Shown: positions 35,697-44,466 of the stretch, one piece after another
Position numbering within the stretch: position 1 is the stretch's first letter
Layout of the letters: each line of letters begins with the position of its first letter
Assembly: GCF_019679455.1 (NCBI RefSeq)
Contig: NZ_JAIEZQ010000002.1
Location: 1,488,001 to 1,552,000 of the forward strand
Origin: Nocardioides jiangsuensis
GTDB lineage: Bacteria > Actinomycetota > Actinomycetes > Propionibacteriales > Nocardioidaceae
Length of the DNA stretch: 64,000 nt
Direction: 5' to 3'
The notes under the pieces: generated by a model
The model's database searches: none
Seen by the model: only the letters and a program-made list of their open reading frames with translations
Told to the model about the DNA's origin: nothing
Program-made: the position numbers and the translations under genes

Positions 35697-35732
35697 GGCC
35701 CGGCCGCAGCCGCGCGGCCCCGCCGGTCCGGT

Positions 35733-36677
35733 CTAGAGGACGCGGATGCCCCACGACGACGTGTGGGTGTCCGCGTCCTCGCCCGCCGGGGCGAGGACGA
35801 TCAGGTCCTCGCCGTTGGCGAACGCGTTGGGCCCGGCGGTCATCGGCTCGACCGCGAGCGACGTGCGGGCGCCGGCCGGCAGGTCGTCGCCGGAGTAGAG
35901 CTGCACCCAGCCGTGCGCCTCGTCCATCCACAGCGCCACCGCGTGGCCGGCGCGGGGGTCGCGCAGCTCGACCTGGGCTCGTCCCTCCCCGTCGCGGGTC
36001 AGGTCGGTGAAGGCGTGGTCGAGCCGGATCTTCCGCAGCGGGCGGGCGACCCGGAAGTCGTAGTCGGTCCCGCCGACGTCCTCGCTGCCCGCCGGCAGCA
36101 TCCTCTCGTCGGTGAGCTCCCGGGTCGACGCCGGCACGGTCAGCTCCCACCCGTCGATGACCCCGCCGTCCCCCGGGACCGCGGCGGGGTCCGCCACGGT
36201 GAGGTAGGGGTGCGCGCCCTGGGCGTACGGCGCGGGGGAGGTGCTCAGGTTCGAGGCGGTGACGGTCACCGTCAGCCCGTCGGCGGACAGGTCGTAGACC
36301 ACGTGGAGATCCACGGTCCAGGGGTAGCCGGGCTGGGCCATCAGCCGGTAGAGCAGCGACACCGAGTTCGGGCTGAGCTCCTCCGGCGTCCACGACGCCC
36401 ACCGGGTCAGCCCGTGGCTGGCGTTGTTGCGGCGCACCTCCGACAGGGGCAGCTGGAGCTCGCGGCCGCCGAACGTGTAGCGACCGTCCTCGATCCGGTT
36501 GGGCCACGGCAGCAGCAGCTGCCCGCGGCCGGCCGAGGCGTGCTCGTCCTCCGGGTAGCCCGCGACCACGGGGCGCCCGTCGTACTCGAGGAGGCGCAGG
36601 CCCGCGCCGCACTCGGTGACCACCGCGCGGTAGCCACCTCCGGTGATCTCGAACTGCTCGCCGCTCGGCGCGACCAT
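35733..36677 (-). CDS. Aldose 1-epimerase family protein
   Basis: The protein resembles galactose mutarotase-like epimerases, which interconvert alpha and beta anomers. In 314 residues the expected catalytic His appears twice (NNASHGL, His88; GAHPYL, His156), and the catalytic Glu is in LAVEPMT near 273; LPWPNRI is also typical. I chose ATG 36677 (MVAPSGEQF), preceded by GAGAGGGAG. A GTG at 36704 would add nine residues over that site. It diverges from the GNAT gene and stands outside the catabolic island. Confidence 0.85.
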   Translation of the reverse strand: MVAPSGEQFEITGGGYRAVVTECGAGLRLLEYDGRPVVAGYPEDEHASAGRGQLLLPWPNRIEDGRYTFGGRELQLPLSEVRRNNASHGLTRWASWTPEELSPNSVSLLYRLMAQPGYPWTVDLHVVYDLSADGLTVTVTASNLSTSPAPYAQGAHPYLTVADPAAVPGDGGVIDGWELTVPASTRELTDERMLPAGSEDVGGTDYDFRVARPLRKIRLDHAFTDLTRDGEGRAQVELRDPRAGHAVALWMDEAHGWVQLYSGDDLPAGARTSLAVEPMTAGPNAFANGEDLIVLAPAGEDADTHTSSWGIRVL

Positions 36678-36747
36678 GGTCCACTCCCTCTCTCGCGTGC
36701 GCACACCCTGCCACGAAAATCGGCTGCGCCGTGCCGGGCCGCGCCCC

Positions 36748-36753
36748 TAGTCT
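36748..36753 (+). promoter_or_regulatory. -10 box of a probable leaderless GNAT transcript
   Basis: TAGTCT is followed by 6 nt and then GTG 36760. No Shine-Dalgarno sequence is present, so the transcript probably begins at the start codon. Confidence 0.45.
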
Positions 36754-36759
36754 CGGCCC

Positions 36760-37743
36760 GTGAACGTGACGCTGCGCGGCCTCGACCGCTCCGACATCCC
36801 CGCCTGGAACCGGCTGCTCGCCGCGGTCGAGAGCGTCGACCACACGGGGGAGCACTACAACGAGGACGACCTCGAGGAGGAGATGTCCAACCCGGACATC
36901 GAGCTCGGCAAGGACCTCGTGGGCGCCTTCGACGGCGACGACCTGGTCGCCTACTTCTGCGTCTACCCGCGCTCCGCGGGCGAGGAGTACCACAAGATCT
37001 CGTTGGACGCGGCCACCCGGCCCGACCGCCGGGGGCAAGGGATCGGCACGCTGATGGCCACCGCCATGAGGGACCGGGCCCTCGCCGCGCACGCCGAGCG
37101 GCACCCCGACCTGCCGGCCATGCTCATCCTGAGCGGGCTGTCGAGCGACACCGCGCAGGAGTCGCTCCTCGCCGGCATCGGCCTGCTGCCGGAGCGGTGG
37201 AGCTTCGTGATGCGCGCCGACCTGGGCGCCGTCCCCGAGGTGGCGCCGCTCGCCGACGGGCTGCGCATCGAGCGGTACGACGACTCGCGGGCCGAGGCCA
37301 TGAAGGAGGCGCACAACACCGCCTTCCTGGACCACCCCAACTTCACGCCGTGGACGGACACGATGTGGAAGCAGTGGGTCACCGACAGCCGGAGCTTCCG
37401 GCCCGGGCTCAGCTACCTGGTGGTCGACCCGGAGCAGGACGACCGGATCGTGGCGTACGTCCAGACCAACGAGTACGACGCGTACTTCACCGCGACCGGG
37501 CGACGCGAGGCGTACGTCGGCAAGGTCGGCACGCTGCGCGAGTACCGGGGGCGGGGGATCGCGAGCACGCTGCTGGGCCACGGCCTCCACGCCTACCGCG
37601 ACGCGGGGTACGACGAGGCCTCCCTCGACGTGGACTCGGAGAACCCCACGGGTGCCCTGGGCGTGTACCGGAGGGCGGGGTTCGAGGTGGAGACGCGCAG
37701 GACCGACTACGCGCTGACCGTCGAGCCGGGTGGACTACGCTGA
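36760..37743 (+). CDS. Tandem-GNAT acetyltransferase
   Basis: The 327-residue protein has two GNAT folds. The first has the acetyl-CoA loop RPDRRGQGIGTLM (~86-98), and the second has REYRGRGIASTLL (~262-274) followed by VDSENPTGALGVYRRAGFE. This layout resembles mycothiol-synthase-like and related double-domain acetyltransferases, but the acceptor is unknown. GTG 36760 starts directly after a -10 box. The neighbouring sugar genes raise the possibility of an amino-sugar acceptor; this is only suggestive. Confidence 0.8.
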   Translation: MNVTLRGLDRSDIPAWNRLLAAVESVDHTGEHYNEDDLEEEMSNPDIELGKDLVGAFDGDDLVAYFCVYPRSAGEEYHKISLDAATRPDRRGQGIGTLMATAMRDRALAAHAERHPDLPAMLILSGLSSDTAQESLLAGIGLLPERWSFVMRADLGAVPEVAPLADGLRIERYDDSRAEAMKEAHNTAFLDHPNFTPWTDTMWKQWVTDSRSFRPGLSYLVVDPEQDDRIVAYVQTNEYDAYFTATGRREAYVGKVGTLREYRGRGIASTLLGHGLHAYRDAGYDEASLDVDSENPTGALGVYRRAGFEVETRRTDYALTVEPGGLR

Positions 37744-37848
37744 GCGTCGAACTGCCGCCGGACGGGCGGCGGCGCAGGGAAGGAGAGGGACGCGGACACC
37801 TCGGACCAGTTCGTCCGACCCGATGCCGAGCGCGGTGTCGACGGTCGC

Positions 37849-38784
37849 ATGGACCCTCATACGTTCACGTACTCCATCGTGGTCCCGGTCTACAACAGCG
37901 TGGGGGTCGTCGGCACCACGGTTGACCGGATCGTGGAGACCTTCGAGGCGGCGAACCTCTCCTACGAGCTGGTGCTCGTCAACGACGGCTCCAAGGACGG
38001 CAGCTGGGAGGTGATCGCCCAGAAGGCCCGGAACAACCCCCGGGTGGTGGCGCTGAACCTGCTCCAGAACTACGGCCAGCACAACGCGAACCTGGCCGGC
38101 CTGCGCGAGTCCACCGGCGACTACGTGATCACCATGGACGACGACGGGCAGAACCCGGCCGACCAGGCGCTGGTGCTCATCGACGAGGCGATGACCGGCA
38201 AGGACGTCGTCTTCGGGCGCTTCGAACGCAAGCAGCACGCCGGCTACCGGCAGCTCGGCAGCAAGATGATCGGCATGATCAACCGCCGGGTCTTCGCGCA
38301 GCCGCCGGACCTGGTGGTCTCCAACTTCCGGATCCTGCGCCGCGACGTGGTGGACCGGATCTGCGCCTCGCGCACCGCCTACCCGTACATGACCGGCCAG
38401 GCGCTGATGTACTCGTCCAACCGGTCCAACGTGCTGGTCCGGCACGAGGCCCGGCAGGTCGGCAAGAGCTCCTACAACATCGCCAAGATCCTCAAGCTGG
38501 TGCTGACCATCCTGTTCAGCTACTCGCTGTTCCCGCTCCGGCTGGCCGCGCTGGCCGGGTTCGCGATCGCGGGGGTGAGCTTCCTGCTCGGCGTGGCCTA
38601 CTTCATCCGCGCGCTGTTCGTGGACAGCCCGGTCGAGGGGTGGACCACGATCGTGGTCCTGCTCTCGATCTTCAACGGCGTGACCATCGCGCTGCTGTCG
38701 ATGCTCGGGGAGTACGTCGTCCGCACGCTCAACGCGGTCAGCGCCCACGACACCTACCACGTGCTCGACCGGGTGAAGGTGTGA
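37849..38784 (+). CDS. GT2 family glycosyltransferase with membrane anchor (GtrB/ArnC-like)
   Basis: The 311-residue protein begins with a GT-A nucleotide-sugar domain: SIVVPVYNSVGVV, VNDGSKDGSW and the metal motif TMDDDGQNP (~96). Two C-terminal membrane segments (~220-245 and ~258-282) follow, as in polyprenyl-phosphate glycosyltransferases such as GtrB and ArnC. It would load a sugar on the lipid carrier for transfer outside the membrane. The stop overlaps the sulfotransferase GTG. The 105-nt upstream gap contains a CGGAC/GTCCG inverted repeat and no clear promoter. Confidence 0.85.
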   Translation: MDPHTFTYSIVVPVYNSVGVVGTTVDRIVETFEAANLSYELVLVNDGSKDGSWEVIAQKARNNPRVVALNLLQNYGQHNANLAGLRESTGDYVITMDDDGQNPADQALVLIDEAMTGKDVVFGRFERKQHAGYRQLGSKMIGMINRRVFAQPPDLVVSNFRILRRDVVDRICASRTAYPYMTGQALMYSSNRSNVLVRHEARQVGKSSYNIAKILKLVLTILFSYSLFPLRLAALAGFAIAGVSFLLGVAYFIRALFVDSPVEGWTTIVVLLSIFNGVTIALLSMLGEYVVRTLNAVSAHDTYHVLDRVKV

Positions 38785-39539
38785 CCCAGCCCCGACAGCA
38801 CTTCCTGGTGATCGGTGGCCAGCGGTGCGGTACGACGTACCTGCACACGATGCTCGACGCCCACCCCGACATCACCATGGCGCGGCCGGCGCGCCCCGAG
38901 CCCAAGGTGTTCCTCGACGCCGGGAAGTCCGCCCGCGGTCTCGGCTGGTACCGCGAGACCTACTTCGCCCACGCGGCGGGGGAGGCCCGTTGGGGCGAGA
39001 AGAGCACCAGCTACATCGAGAGCGCCGCGGCCGCCTCCCGGGCCGCCGAGGTGCTCGGGGACGCCGACATCCTCGTGCTCCTGCGCGACCCGGTGGTCCG
39101 GGCGGTGTCCAACTGGCGGTTCAGCACCGACAACGGGTTCGAGACGCGCCCGCTGGCCGAGGCGTTCGAGGCGAACCTGGCCGACTCCCCGGCCTGGGAC
39201 GCGGGCCGGACCTCGGTCTCGCCGTTCGCCTACCTCGAGCGCGGCCGGTTCGCGCTGTACCTCCAGCCGTGGCGCGAGGCATTCCCCGACCGGGTCCAGG
39301 TGCACTTCCTCCAGGAGCTGCTGGAGGACGACGCCGCGCTCACCCGGGTGTACGCCGGCCTCGACGTGGACCCGGCCTTCCGGCCCGAGGGGGTCGGGAA
39401 GCCGGTCAACCAGAGCGCCGAGCCCGCACCGGACCTCGACCCCGGCCTGGTGGCCCGCCTGCGCGACTACTACGCAGGGAGCGACCGCGCCCTGGCCGCG
39501 CTGGTGGGTCGTGACCTGCCCTGGCCCACCACCGCGTAA
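38781..39539 (+). CDS. Sulfotransferase (PAPS-dependent)
   Basis: The 252-residue protein has the 5'-phosphosulfate loop IGGQRCGTTYLHTML (~11-25) and the 3'-phosphate motif LRDPVVRAVSNWRFS (~100-114) of cytosolic PAPS sulfotransferases. It probably moves sulfate to a sugar or lipid hydroxyl. GTG 38781 overlaps the stop of the glycosyltransferase (GTGA), so the two act together, perhaps to make a sulfated surface glycan. No PAPS synthesis genes are in the window. Confidence 0.85.
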   Translation: MTQPRQHFLVIGGQRCGTTYLHTMLDAHPDITMARPARPEPKVFLDAGKSARGLGWYRETYFAHAAGEARWGEKSTSYIESAAAASRAAEVLGDADILVLLRDPVVRAVSNWRFSTDNGFETRPLAEAFEANLADSPAWDAGRTSVSPFAYLERGRFALYLQPWREAFPDRVQVHFLQELLEDDAALTRVYAGLDVDPAFRPEGVGKPVNQSAEPAPDLDPGLVARLRDYYAGSDRALAALVGRDLPWPTTA

Positions 39540-39542
39540 AGT
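39537..39542 (+). promoter_or_regulatory. Possible -10 box of the transaminase gene
   Basis: TAAAGT overlaps the sulfotransferase stop codon and lies 39 nt before ATG 39582, leaving a short leader with CAGGAG. It may give the transaminase its own promoter. Confidence 0.3.
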
Positions 39543-39581
39543 CGACCCGCCACCCGCCTGCACGTCCCAGGAGTTCCCACG

Positions 39582-40739
39582 ATGAGTGACCAGCCGGTCA
39601 TCCCGTTCAACCACGCCGCGATCGAGGGCAATGAGCTCGAGTACATGGCCGAGTCGCTGAGGAGCGGCCACACGTCCTCGGGCGGCAGCTTCTCCAAGCG
39701 AGCCGGGGCGGTCCTGCAGGAGGCCACCGGCGCCGAGGAGGTCATGCTCACCACCTCGTGCACCGCCGCGCTGGAGCTCACCGCGCTGATGCTCGACCTG
39801 AAGCCCGGCGACAGCGTCGTGGTGCCGTCGTTCACCTTCACCACCACCGCCCTCGCGTTCGCCCGGCAGGGGGCCCGGCTGCTGTTCTGCGACATCGAGC
39901 CGCGGACGCTCGGTCTCGACCCCGAGCACCTCGCGGACCTCCTCGACGACAGCGTGCGGGCCGTCGTACCCGTCCACTACGCCGGGGTGGCCTGTGACAT
40001 GGAGGGCATCCAGCGGGTGCTCGCCGACCGTCCCGACGTGGCCGTCATCGAGGACAACGCCCACGGCCTGTTCGGCTCCTACCAGGGCAAGCCGCTGGGC
40101 AGCCTCGGCCGGTTCGCGACGCAGAGCTTCCACGAGACCAAGAACCTCGTCTGCGGCGAGGGTGGCGCGCTCCTGCTCAACGACCCCCGCGACGTCGACC
40201 GGGCCCGGGTCCTGTACGACAAGGGCACCAACCGTCGCGCGTTCGTGATGGGCCAGGTGGACAAGTACTCGTGGAAGGACACCGGCTCGTCCTTCGGCCT
40301 CTCGGACACGCTGGCCGCCTACCTGCTCGCCCAGCTCGAGCAGCGCGACTCCATCCAGGGGCGCCGCCGCGCGCTCTGGGAGAAGTACGCGCAGGCGCTG
40401 GCGCCGCACGCGGAGCGGCTCGGCTACACGCTCGCCGTCGTGCCCGCGGACCGCGAGCAGACCTACCACATGTTCTACCTGCTGATGTCGGACAACCGGG
40501 TCCGCAACGGGGTGCTGACCGGGATGCGGGAGGAGAACGTCCAGCCGACGTTCCACTACGTGCCTCTGCACAGCTCGGAGGCGGGGCGCATGTTCTCGGC
40601 GCGGCCGACCGAGTGCCCGGTGACCGACGACATCAGCGGGCGGCTGATCCGGCTGCCGTTCTACAACACGATCACGCCGGACGACTCCGACCGCGTCGTG
40701 GAGACCTTCCTGCGCACCACCGGGGCGCTCGTCGGCTGA
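39582..40739 (+). CDS. wecE: dTDP-4-amino-4,6-dideoxygalactose transaminase (WecE/RffA-like)
   Basis: This is a DegT/DnrJ/EryC1 PLP enzyme of 385 residues. Resemblance to WecE is close: HTSSGGSFSKRA, SCTAALELTALMLDLKPGD, VPSFTFTTTALAFARQGA, IEDNAHGLFGSY, SFHETKNLVCGEGGAL (PLP Lys ~187) and KGTNRRAFVMGQVDKYSWKD. WecE aminates dTDP-4-keto-6-deoxyglucose to dTDP-Fuc4N. No dTDP-glucose synthesis or WecD partner is adjacent, so the sugar precursor must come from elsewhere. ATG 39582 follows CAGGAG. Confidence 0.87.
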   Translation: MSDQPVIPFNHAAIEGNELEYMAESLRSGHTSSGGSFSKRAGAVLQEATGAEEVMLTTSCTAALELTALMLDLKPGDSVVVPSFTFTTTALAFARQGARLLFCDIEPRTLGLDPEHLADLLDDSVRAVVPVHYAGVACDMEGIQRVLADRPDVAVIEDNAHGLFGSYQGKPLGSLGRFATQSFHETKNLVCGEGGALLLNDPRDVDRARVLYDKGTNRRAFVMGQVDKYSWKDTGSSFGLSDTLAAYLLAQLEQRDSIQGRRRALWEKYAQALAPHAERLGYTLAVVPADREQTYHMFYLLMSDNRVRNGVLTGMREENVQPTFHYVPLHSSEAGRMFSARPTECPVTDDISGRLIRLPFYNTITPDDSDRVVETFLRTTGALVG

Positions 40740-40818
40740 CGCCGGGCCCGGCGACGCCTGCGTCCCGGGCGGTCACCGGCGGGTCACCGGGACGAGGGAC
40801 GGCGTCCGGGGTGGAGCG

Positions 40819-40824
40819 TAGGCT
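40819..40824 (+). promoter_or_regulatory. -10 box of a probable leaderless methyltransferase transcript
   Basis: TAGGCT is followed by 6 nt and ATG 40831, without a ribosome-binding site. The upstream 80 nt also contain the repeated word GGTCACCGG. Confidence 0.4.
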
Positions 40825-40830
40825 GCCGTC

Positions 40831-41565
40831 ATGCCGACCACAGCCACGGGGTCCGCGTCACTGGACCAGCCCGACTACTGGTGGTACCGCGCGCGCTCGG
40901 AGCTGCTCCGGACCGTGCTGGAGGAGCACATGGGCGCCCCGACGCGGGCCCTCGACGTGGGCAGCGCCGACGGGCCCTCGGTGGGGTGGATGCACGGCGG
41001 CCACCCCCGGTTCACCCTCGACATCGACCCCCGGGGCCTCGAGCGCGGCCGGGGTGTCTGCGGCTCCGCGTCGGCGCTGCCGTTCAAGGACGGCGCCTTC
41101 GACCTGGTGGGTGCCTTCGACGTGGTCGAGCACTGCCCGTCGGAGGTCGAGGTGATGGGTGAGCTGGCGCGGGTCCTGGCGCCGGGCGGGCACCTGCTGC
41201 TCTCGGTCCCCGCCTACCAGTGGGCGTGGTCGGACCACGACGTGCGCGCCGGGCACTTCCGTCGCTACACGCTGCGCCGCCTGGAGCGTGCGGTGGACGC
41301 CGCCGGCCTGCGGGTGGACCGGTCGACGTACGCCTTCATGGGCGTCTTCCCGCTGTTCGCGGCGGACCGGATCCGGCGGAGGCTGCGCCCGCCGGGGGAG
41401 CCGCGCGCGCAGAAGCTCGACGAGGTCGGAACCGCCACCGAGCGGATGCTCCTCGGGTTGTCACGGGTCGACGCCAGGCTGCTCCGACGGCACGACCTGC
41501 CGTTCGGCTCCTCGGTGTTCCTGGCCGCGCACAAGCCCGGGACCCGACACGGCGGACCGGCCTAG
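40831..41565 (+). CDS. Class I SAM-dependent methyltransferase
   Basis: The 244-residue protein shows motif I ALDVGSADGPS (~40), an acidic residue after beta2 (LDIDPRG), and motif II region GAFDLVGAFDVVEHC followed by LARVLAPGGHLLLSVPAY. FRRYTLRRLERAVDAAGL is typical of methyltransferases found with polysaccharide and sugar genes. The acceptor is unknown. Its TAG overlaps the stop codon of the opposite-strand kinase-like gene through the shared palindrome CTAG. Confidence 0.82.
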   Translation: MPTTATGSASLDQPDYWWYRARSELLRTVLEEHMGAPTRALDVGSADGPSVGWMHGGHPRFTLDIDPRGLERGRGVCGSASALPFKDGAFDLVGAFDVVEHCPSEVEVMGELARVLAPGGHLLLSVPAYQWAWSDHDVRAGHFRRYTLRRLERAVDAAGLRVDRSTYAFMGVFPLFAADRIRRRLRPPGEPRAQKLDEVGTATERMLLGLSRVDARLLRRHDLPFGSSVFLAAHKPGTRHGGPA

Positions 41566-42182
41566 ACGAACACCACGGCCCGGTCGGACTCGCCGGTGCC
41601 GTCCACGACCGCGTCGGCCCGGGCCCGGGTGCGCTCGCGGGCGAACAGTGCGTCCTCGTCCTCCATCCAGCGCAGCCACTGCGGCAGCACGGCCTCGCCG
41701 TCCCGGCCGACGCCGCGGGCGACCCGGAGCTCCCGGGGCGCCTCCACCCACACGAGCGAGGTGATCGCGTCGTCGTACGACGAGTCCGCCGATCCGACGC
41801 CCTCGACGACCAGCAGGTCCACCGGCTCCACCGGGCACCACTCGGCGAACGCACCGCGGTACCAGTCGTAACGGTGGTAGCCGCCGGCGCGGCCCTCGCG
41901 CAGCGGCGTGACCAGGTCGCGGCGGACCCGGGCGCCGACCTCGGCGAGACCACCCCAGCCCTCGTACATGTCGTCCATGTGCAGCAGGCGCACGGTGCCC
42001 ACCTCCTGCCCGGCCCGCCGTAGGGCGTGTCCCAGGGTGGTCTTGCCCGACCCGGCCCGGCCGTCCACGCAGATCATCCGCCCGGCGCCCAGGGTCGGCG
42101 CCTGGCCCAGTGCGCTCCAGACCAGCAGCTCGGCGATGTCGTCGACCCGGCGCTCCCACGCGTCCGGCGCCGTGCGGCTCAC
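41562..42182 (-). CDS. P-loop ATPase/uridine-kinase-like protein
   Basis: The ~206-residue protein has Walker A VDGRAGSGKTTLGHAL near residue 38, HMDDMYEGWGG (~70), and a hydrophobic strand VDLLVVEGVGS. It resembles small nucleoside-kinase-like proteins of actinobacteria. The phosphate acceptor is unknown. I prefer GTG 42182, which overlaps the upstream stop by 4 nt; GTG 42185 would add one residue. It is the last gene of the leftward 43866-41562 operon. Confidence 0.75.
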   Translation of the reverse strand: MSRTAPDAWERRVDDIAELLVWSALGQAPTLGAGRMICVDGRAGSGKTTLGHALRRAGQEVGTVRLLHMDDMYEGWGGLAEVGARVRRDLVTPLREGRAGGYHRYDWYRGAFAEWCPVEPVDLLVVEGVGSADSSYDDAITSLVWVEAPRELRVARGVGRDGEAVLPQWLRWMEDEDALFARERTRARADAVVDGTGESDRAVVFV

Positions 42183-43402
42183 CACGCCTGCCCCAGGCCG
42201 CGGTACGTCGGCGCCCGGTCGACGACCTCGTCGCCGGCGAGCAGCAGGACGGCGTCGGTGTGCTCGGCGAGCTCCCCGGACTTCGCGTGCCGGAACCAGA
42301 CCCGGTCGCCGATGCCGAGCGACGCCGCGGCGGGGCCGACGAGCGGGGTCTGGACCTCGCCGGCGCCCTCGAGCCCGGTCAGGTGCAGGCCGGGCGGGGC
42401 CCAGGGGAGCGGCAGCCGGTCCTTGCCCGCGGCGCCGGAGGCGACCAGCCCGCCGCCGGCGACGGTGACGGTGTCCGGGGCCGGGCGGCGCACCACGGGA
42501 AGGCCGAAGAAGGCGGCCGGACTCGGCGTGGAGCCGCGGTAGTGGTCGAACAGGTGCGGGCCGAGCAGGCCCGAGCCGGCGGTCACCTCGGTCACGACCG
42601 GGTCGGCCGACGAGGTCTCCAGGCTCCCGGTGCCGCCGGCGTTCCAGAACCGGAGGTCCGCGACCTCGCGCAGCGCAGCGGCGAGGTCACGCCGCCGCAC
42701 GGCGAGCTGGTGCACGGACGCGGACTTGACCCGTCGTACCGCCAGGGACCGGGCCCGGTGGCCGGGGGCGTGGTCGGGGACACCCGCGACCTGCCCCTCG
42801 TAGGTCATCGCGCCGACCAGGACGAAACCGGGACGTGTCGCGACCTGGCGGGCGAGGTCGGCGACCTGGGCAACGTCGTGCAGCGGGGACCGCTTGGGCC
42901 CGACGTGCGCGCGGCCGATCCACAGGCCGGCGTCGATGTCGACGGCGACCCGGACGTCGGGGCCGCCGCGGCGGCGTACGGCGTCCACGAGGTCGAGCTG
43001 GACGGGGTCGTCGACCATCAGCGTGACCGCACCGGCGGCCCGTTCGTCGGCGGTGAGCCGCGCCAGCGCCGCCCGGTCCACGGTCGGGTAGCCCAGCACC
43101 AGGTCGTCGCTGACCCCCTGCTCGCACAGCCAGAGCGCCTCGCGCAGCGTGTAGGCCAGCACCCCGTGGAAGCCGGGCCGGGACAGGGCACGGCGGAGCA
43201 GGGCGGGCACGCGGAGGGACTTCGACGCGACCCGGACCGGCTTGCCGCCCGCACGGCGGACCAGGTCGGCGGCGTTGGCGTCGAAGGCGTCGAGGTCGAC
43301 CACGACGGTCGGGGACGCGGGCTCCTCGGGCAGTCCCGCCACCGCACGGTCCAGGCGGGCGGCGAGGCGGTAGCGGGCGACCTCGCCGTCGGCGGCGCTC
43401 AC
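42179..43402 (-). CDS. PLP-dependent amino acid deaminase/aldolase (alanine racemase-like fold)
   Basis: The 407-residue protein has the N-terminal alanine-racemase barrel (TVVVDLDAFDANAADLVRRA) with the PLP Lys in VASKSLRVP (~60). Other segments are MTYEGQVAG, NAGGTGSLE (~257, phosphate-binding glycines) and a C-terminal beta domain with WFRHAKSGEL, as in D-threonine aldolase and D-serine dehydratase. It probably acts on a D-amino or beta-hydroxy amino acid. GTG 43402 overlaps the upstream stop (GTGA). Confidence 0.8.
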   Translation of the reverse strand: MSAADGEVARYRLAARLDRAVAGLPEEPASPTVVVDLDAFDANAADLVRRAGGKPVRVASKSLRVPALLRRALSRPGFHGVLAYTLREALWLCEQGVSDDLVLGYPTVDRAALARLTADERAAGAVTLMVDDPVQLDLVDAVRRRGGPDVRVAVDIDAGLWIGRAHVGPKRSPLHDVAQVADLARQVATRPGFVLVGAMTYEGQVAGVPDHAPGHRARSLAVRRVKSASVHQLAVRRRDLAAALREVADLRFWNAGGTGSLETSSADPVVTEVTAGSGLLGPHLFDHYRGSTPSPAAFFGLPVVRRPAPDTVTVAGGGLVASGAAGKDRLPLPWAPPGLHLTGLEGAGEVQTPLVGPAAASLGIGDRVWFRHAKSGELAEHTDAVLLLAGDEVVDRAPTYRGLGQAW

Positions 43403-43866
43403 GTGATGCCGTGCTTCCGCAGGATCGCCTCGATGTCGTCCAGGTCGTCGTCGGCGGGGTCACCGGCCGGGCGCGGGGCCTGGGCCGGTGGGGCGCCGGT
43501 GCCCGTGGCGAGCCCCTTCCTGTCAACGCGGGCGGTGCCGGCCGGTGCGGCGCCGACCCCGCGGCGACGCATCAGCGACGACGCGACGAAGAGCGCCGCG
43601 GAGCCGCCGGCCAGGACCACGCCGAGCCACACGACCGGGCTGAACACGAACTGCACCGCCCACGTGGAGACCGCGGAGCCGACGTCGACGAGCAGGTCCA
43701 GGGTTCCGGTCAGGTAGGCGGCGCCGGGAACGAGGGACCAGGCCAGTCCGCGCACGCCGGACGCCGCACCCCGGGAGTGCCACAGCAGTCCGCTGACCAC
43801 CAGACCGAGCACGGTCAGCACCGCCACGTTCAGCAGCAGCCAGGTGTTGTCGTCGATGGAGCCCAC
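43399..43866 (-). CDS. Small membrane protein, unknown function
   Basis: The 155-residue protein has about four hydrophobic segments (~8-28, 40-58, 72-98 with a break), then a cytoplasmic tail that is Ala/Pro-rich and ends in an acidic stretch (DPADDDLDDIEAILRKHGIT). I do not recognise a family with certainty. It is the first gene of a leftward operon and is translationally coupled to the PLP enzyme by a 4-nt overlap. It diverges from the SseB-like gene across 99 nt. Confidence 0.7.
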   Translation of the reverse strand: MGSIDDNTWLLLNVAVLTVLGLVVSGLLWHSRGAASGVRGLAWSLVPGAAYLTGTLDLLVDVGSAVSTWAVQFVFSPVVWLGVVLAGGSAALFVASSLMRRRGVGAAPAGTARVDRKGLATGTGAPPAQAPRPAGDPADDDLDDIEAILRKHGIT

Positions 43867-43965
43867 GGGGCCAGCCTACGGGGCACGGCGGCGCTCCGGC
43901 AGGCCGAGCGGCGGGCTGCCCGACGTGCCCGCGTCGGGGCAGCGGACGGCTGCGATGATGGGCCG

Positions 43966-44463
43966 ATGCGCACGATCCCCGACCCCGGCTTCGCCGGCGA
44001 TGACGGTGCCCCCGACCCGGAGGTGCAGGCCGCCCTGGCCGCCTACGGCCGGGACCCCGACGCCGGCCACCCCCGCGCCCTCGCCGCGCTCCAGCACGCC
44101 CGGCTGCTCGTGCCGGTGATGGCGGTGCTGGGGGAGGTCGAGCACGACGAGCAGGGCCTGGCGCACGACAAGACCTCCGACATGGCGACCGTGCTCCTGC
44201 GCGGGCGGGACGGCCGGATGGCGCTGCTGGCGTTCACGAGCAGTGCTGCGCTGCAGGCCTGGAACCCCGAGGCCCGGCCGGTGCCGGTCACCGCGGCCCA
44301 GGCGGCGCAGGCGGCGGTCCACGACGAGGCGGCCGCGATGGTCGTCGACGTCGCCGGACCGGTGCTGTTCGTGGTGGAGGGCGCCGACCTGCGCTCGCTG
44401 GCCGAGGGCTACACGCTGGTCGACCTCAACGGCGAGTACGCCTGGGCCAAGGCGGGCGAGTGA
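43966..44463 (+). CDS. SseB-family protein
   Basis: The 165-residue protein matches the SseB N-terminal domain: LLVPVMAVLGEVE, LAHDKTSDMATVLLRGRDGRMALLAFTSSAALQAWNPEARPVPV, and AAMVVDVAGPVLFVVEG. The molecular role of SseB-like proteins is not settled. ATG 43966 is the only start in this frame that leaves the conserved part intact. Its stop is 3 nt from the stop of the convergent DUF1844 gene. An SseB gene next to DUF1844 and infC is common in actinobacteria. Confidence 0.8.
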   Translation: MRTIPDPGFAGDDGAPDPEVQAALAAYGRDPDAGHPRALAALQHARLLVPVMAVLGEVEHDEQGLAHDKTSDMATVLLRGRDGRMALLAFTSSAALQAWNPEARPVPVTAAQAAQAAVHDEAAAMVVDVAGPVLFVVEGADLRSLAEGYTLVDLNGEYAWAKAGE

Positions 44464-44466
44464 GCC

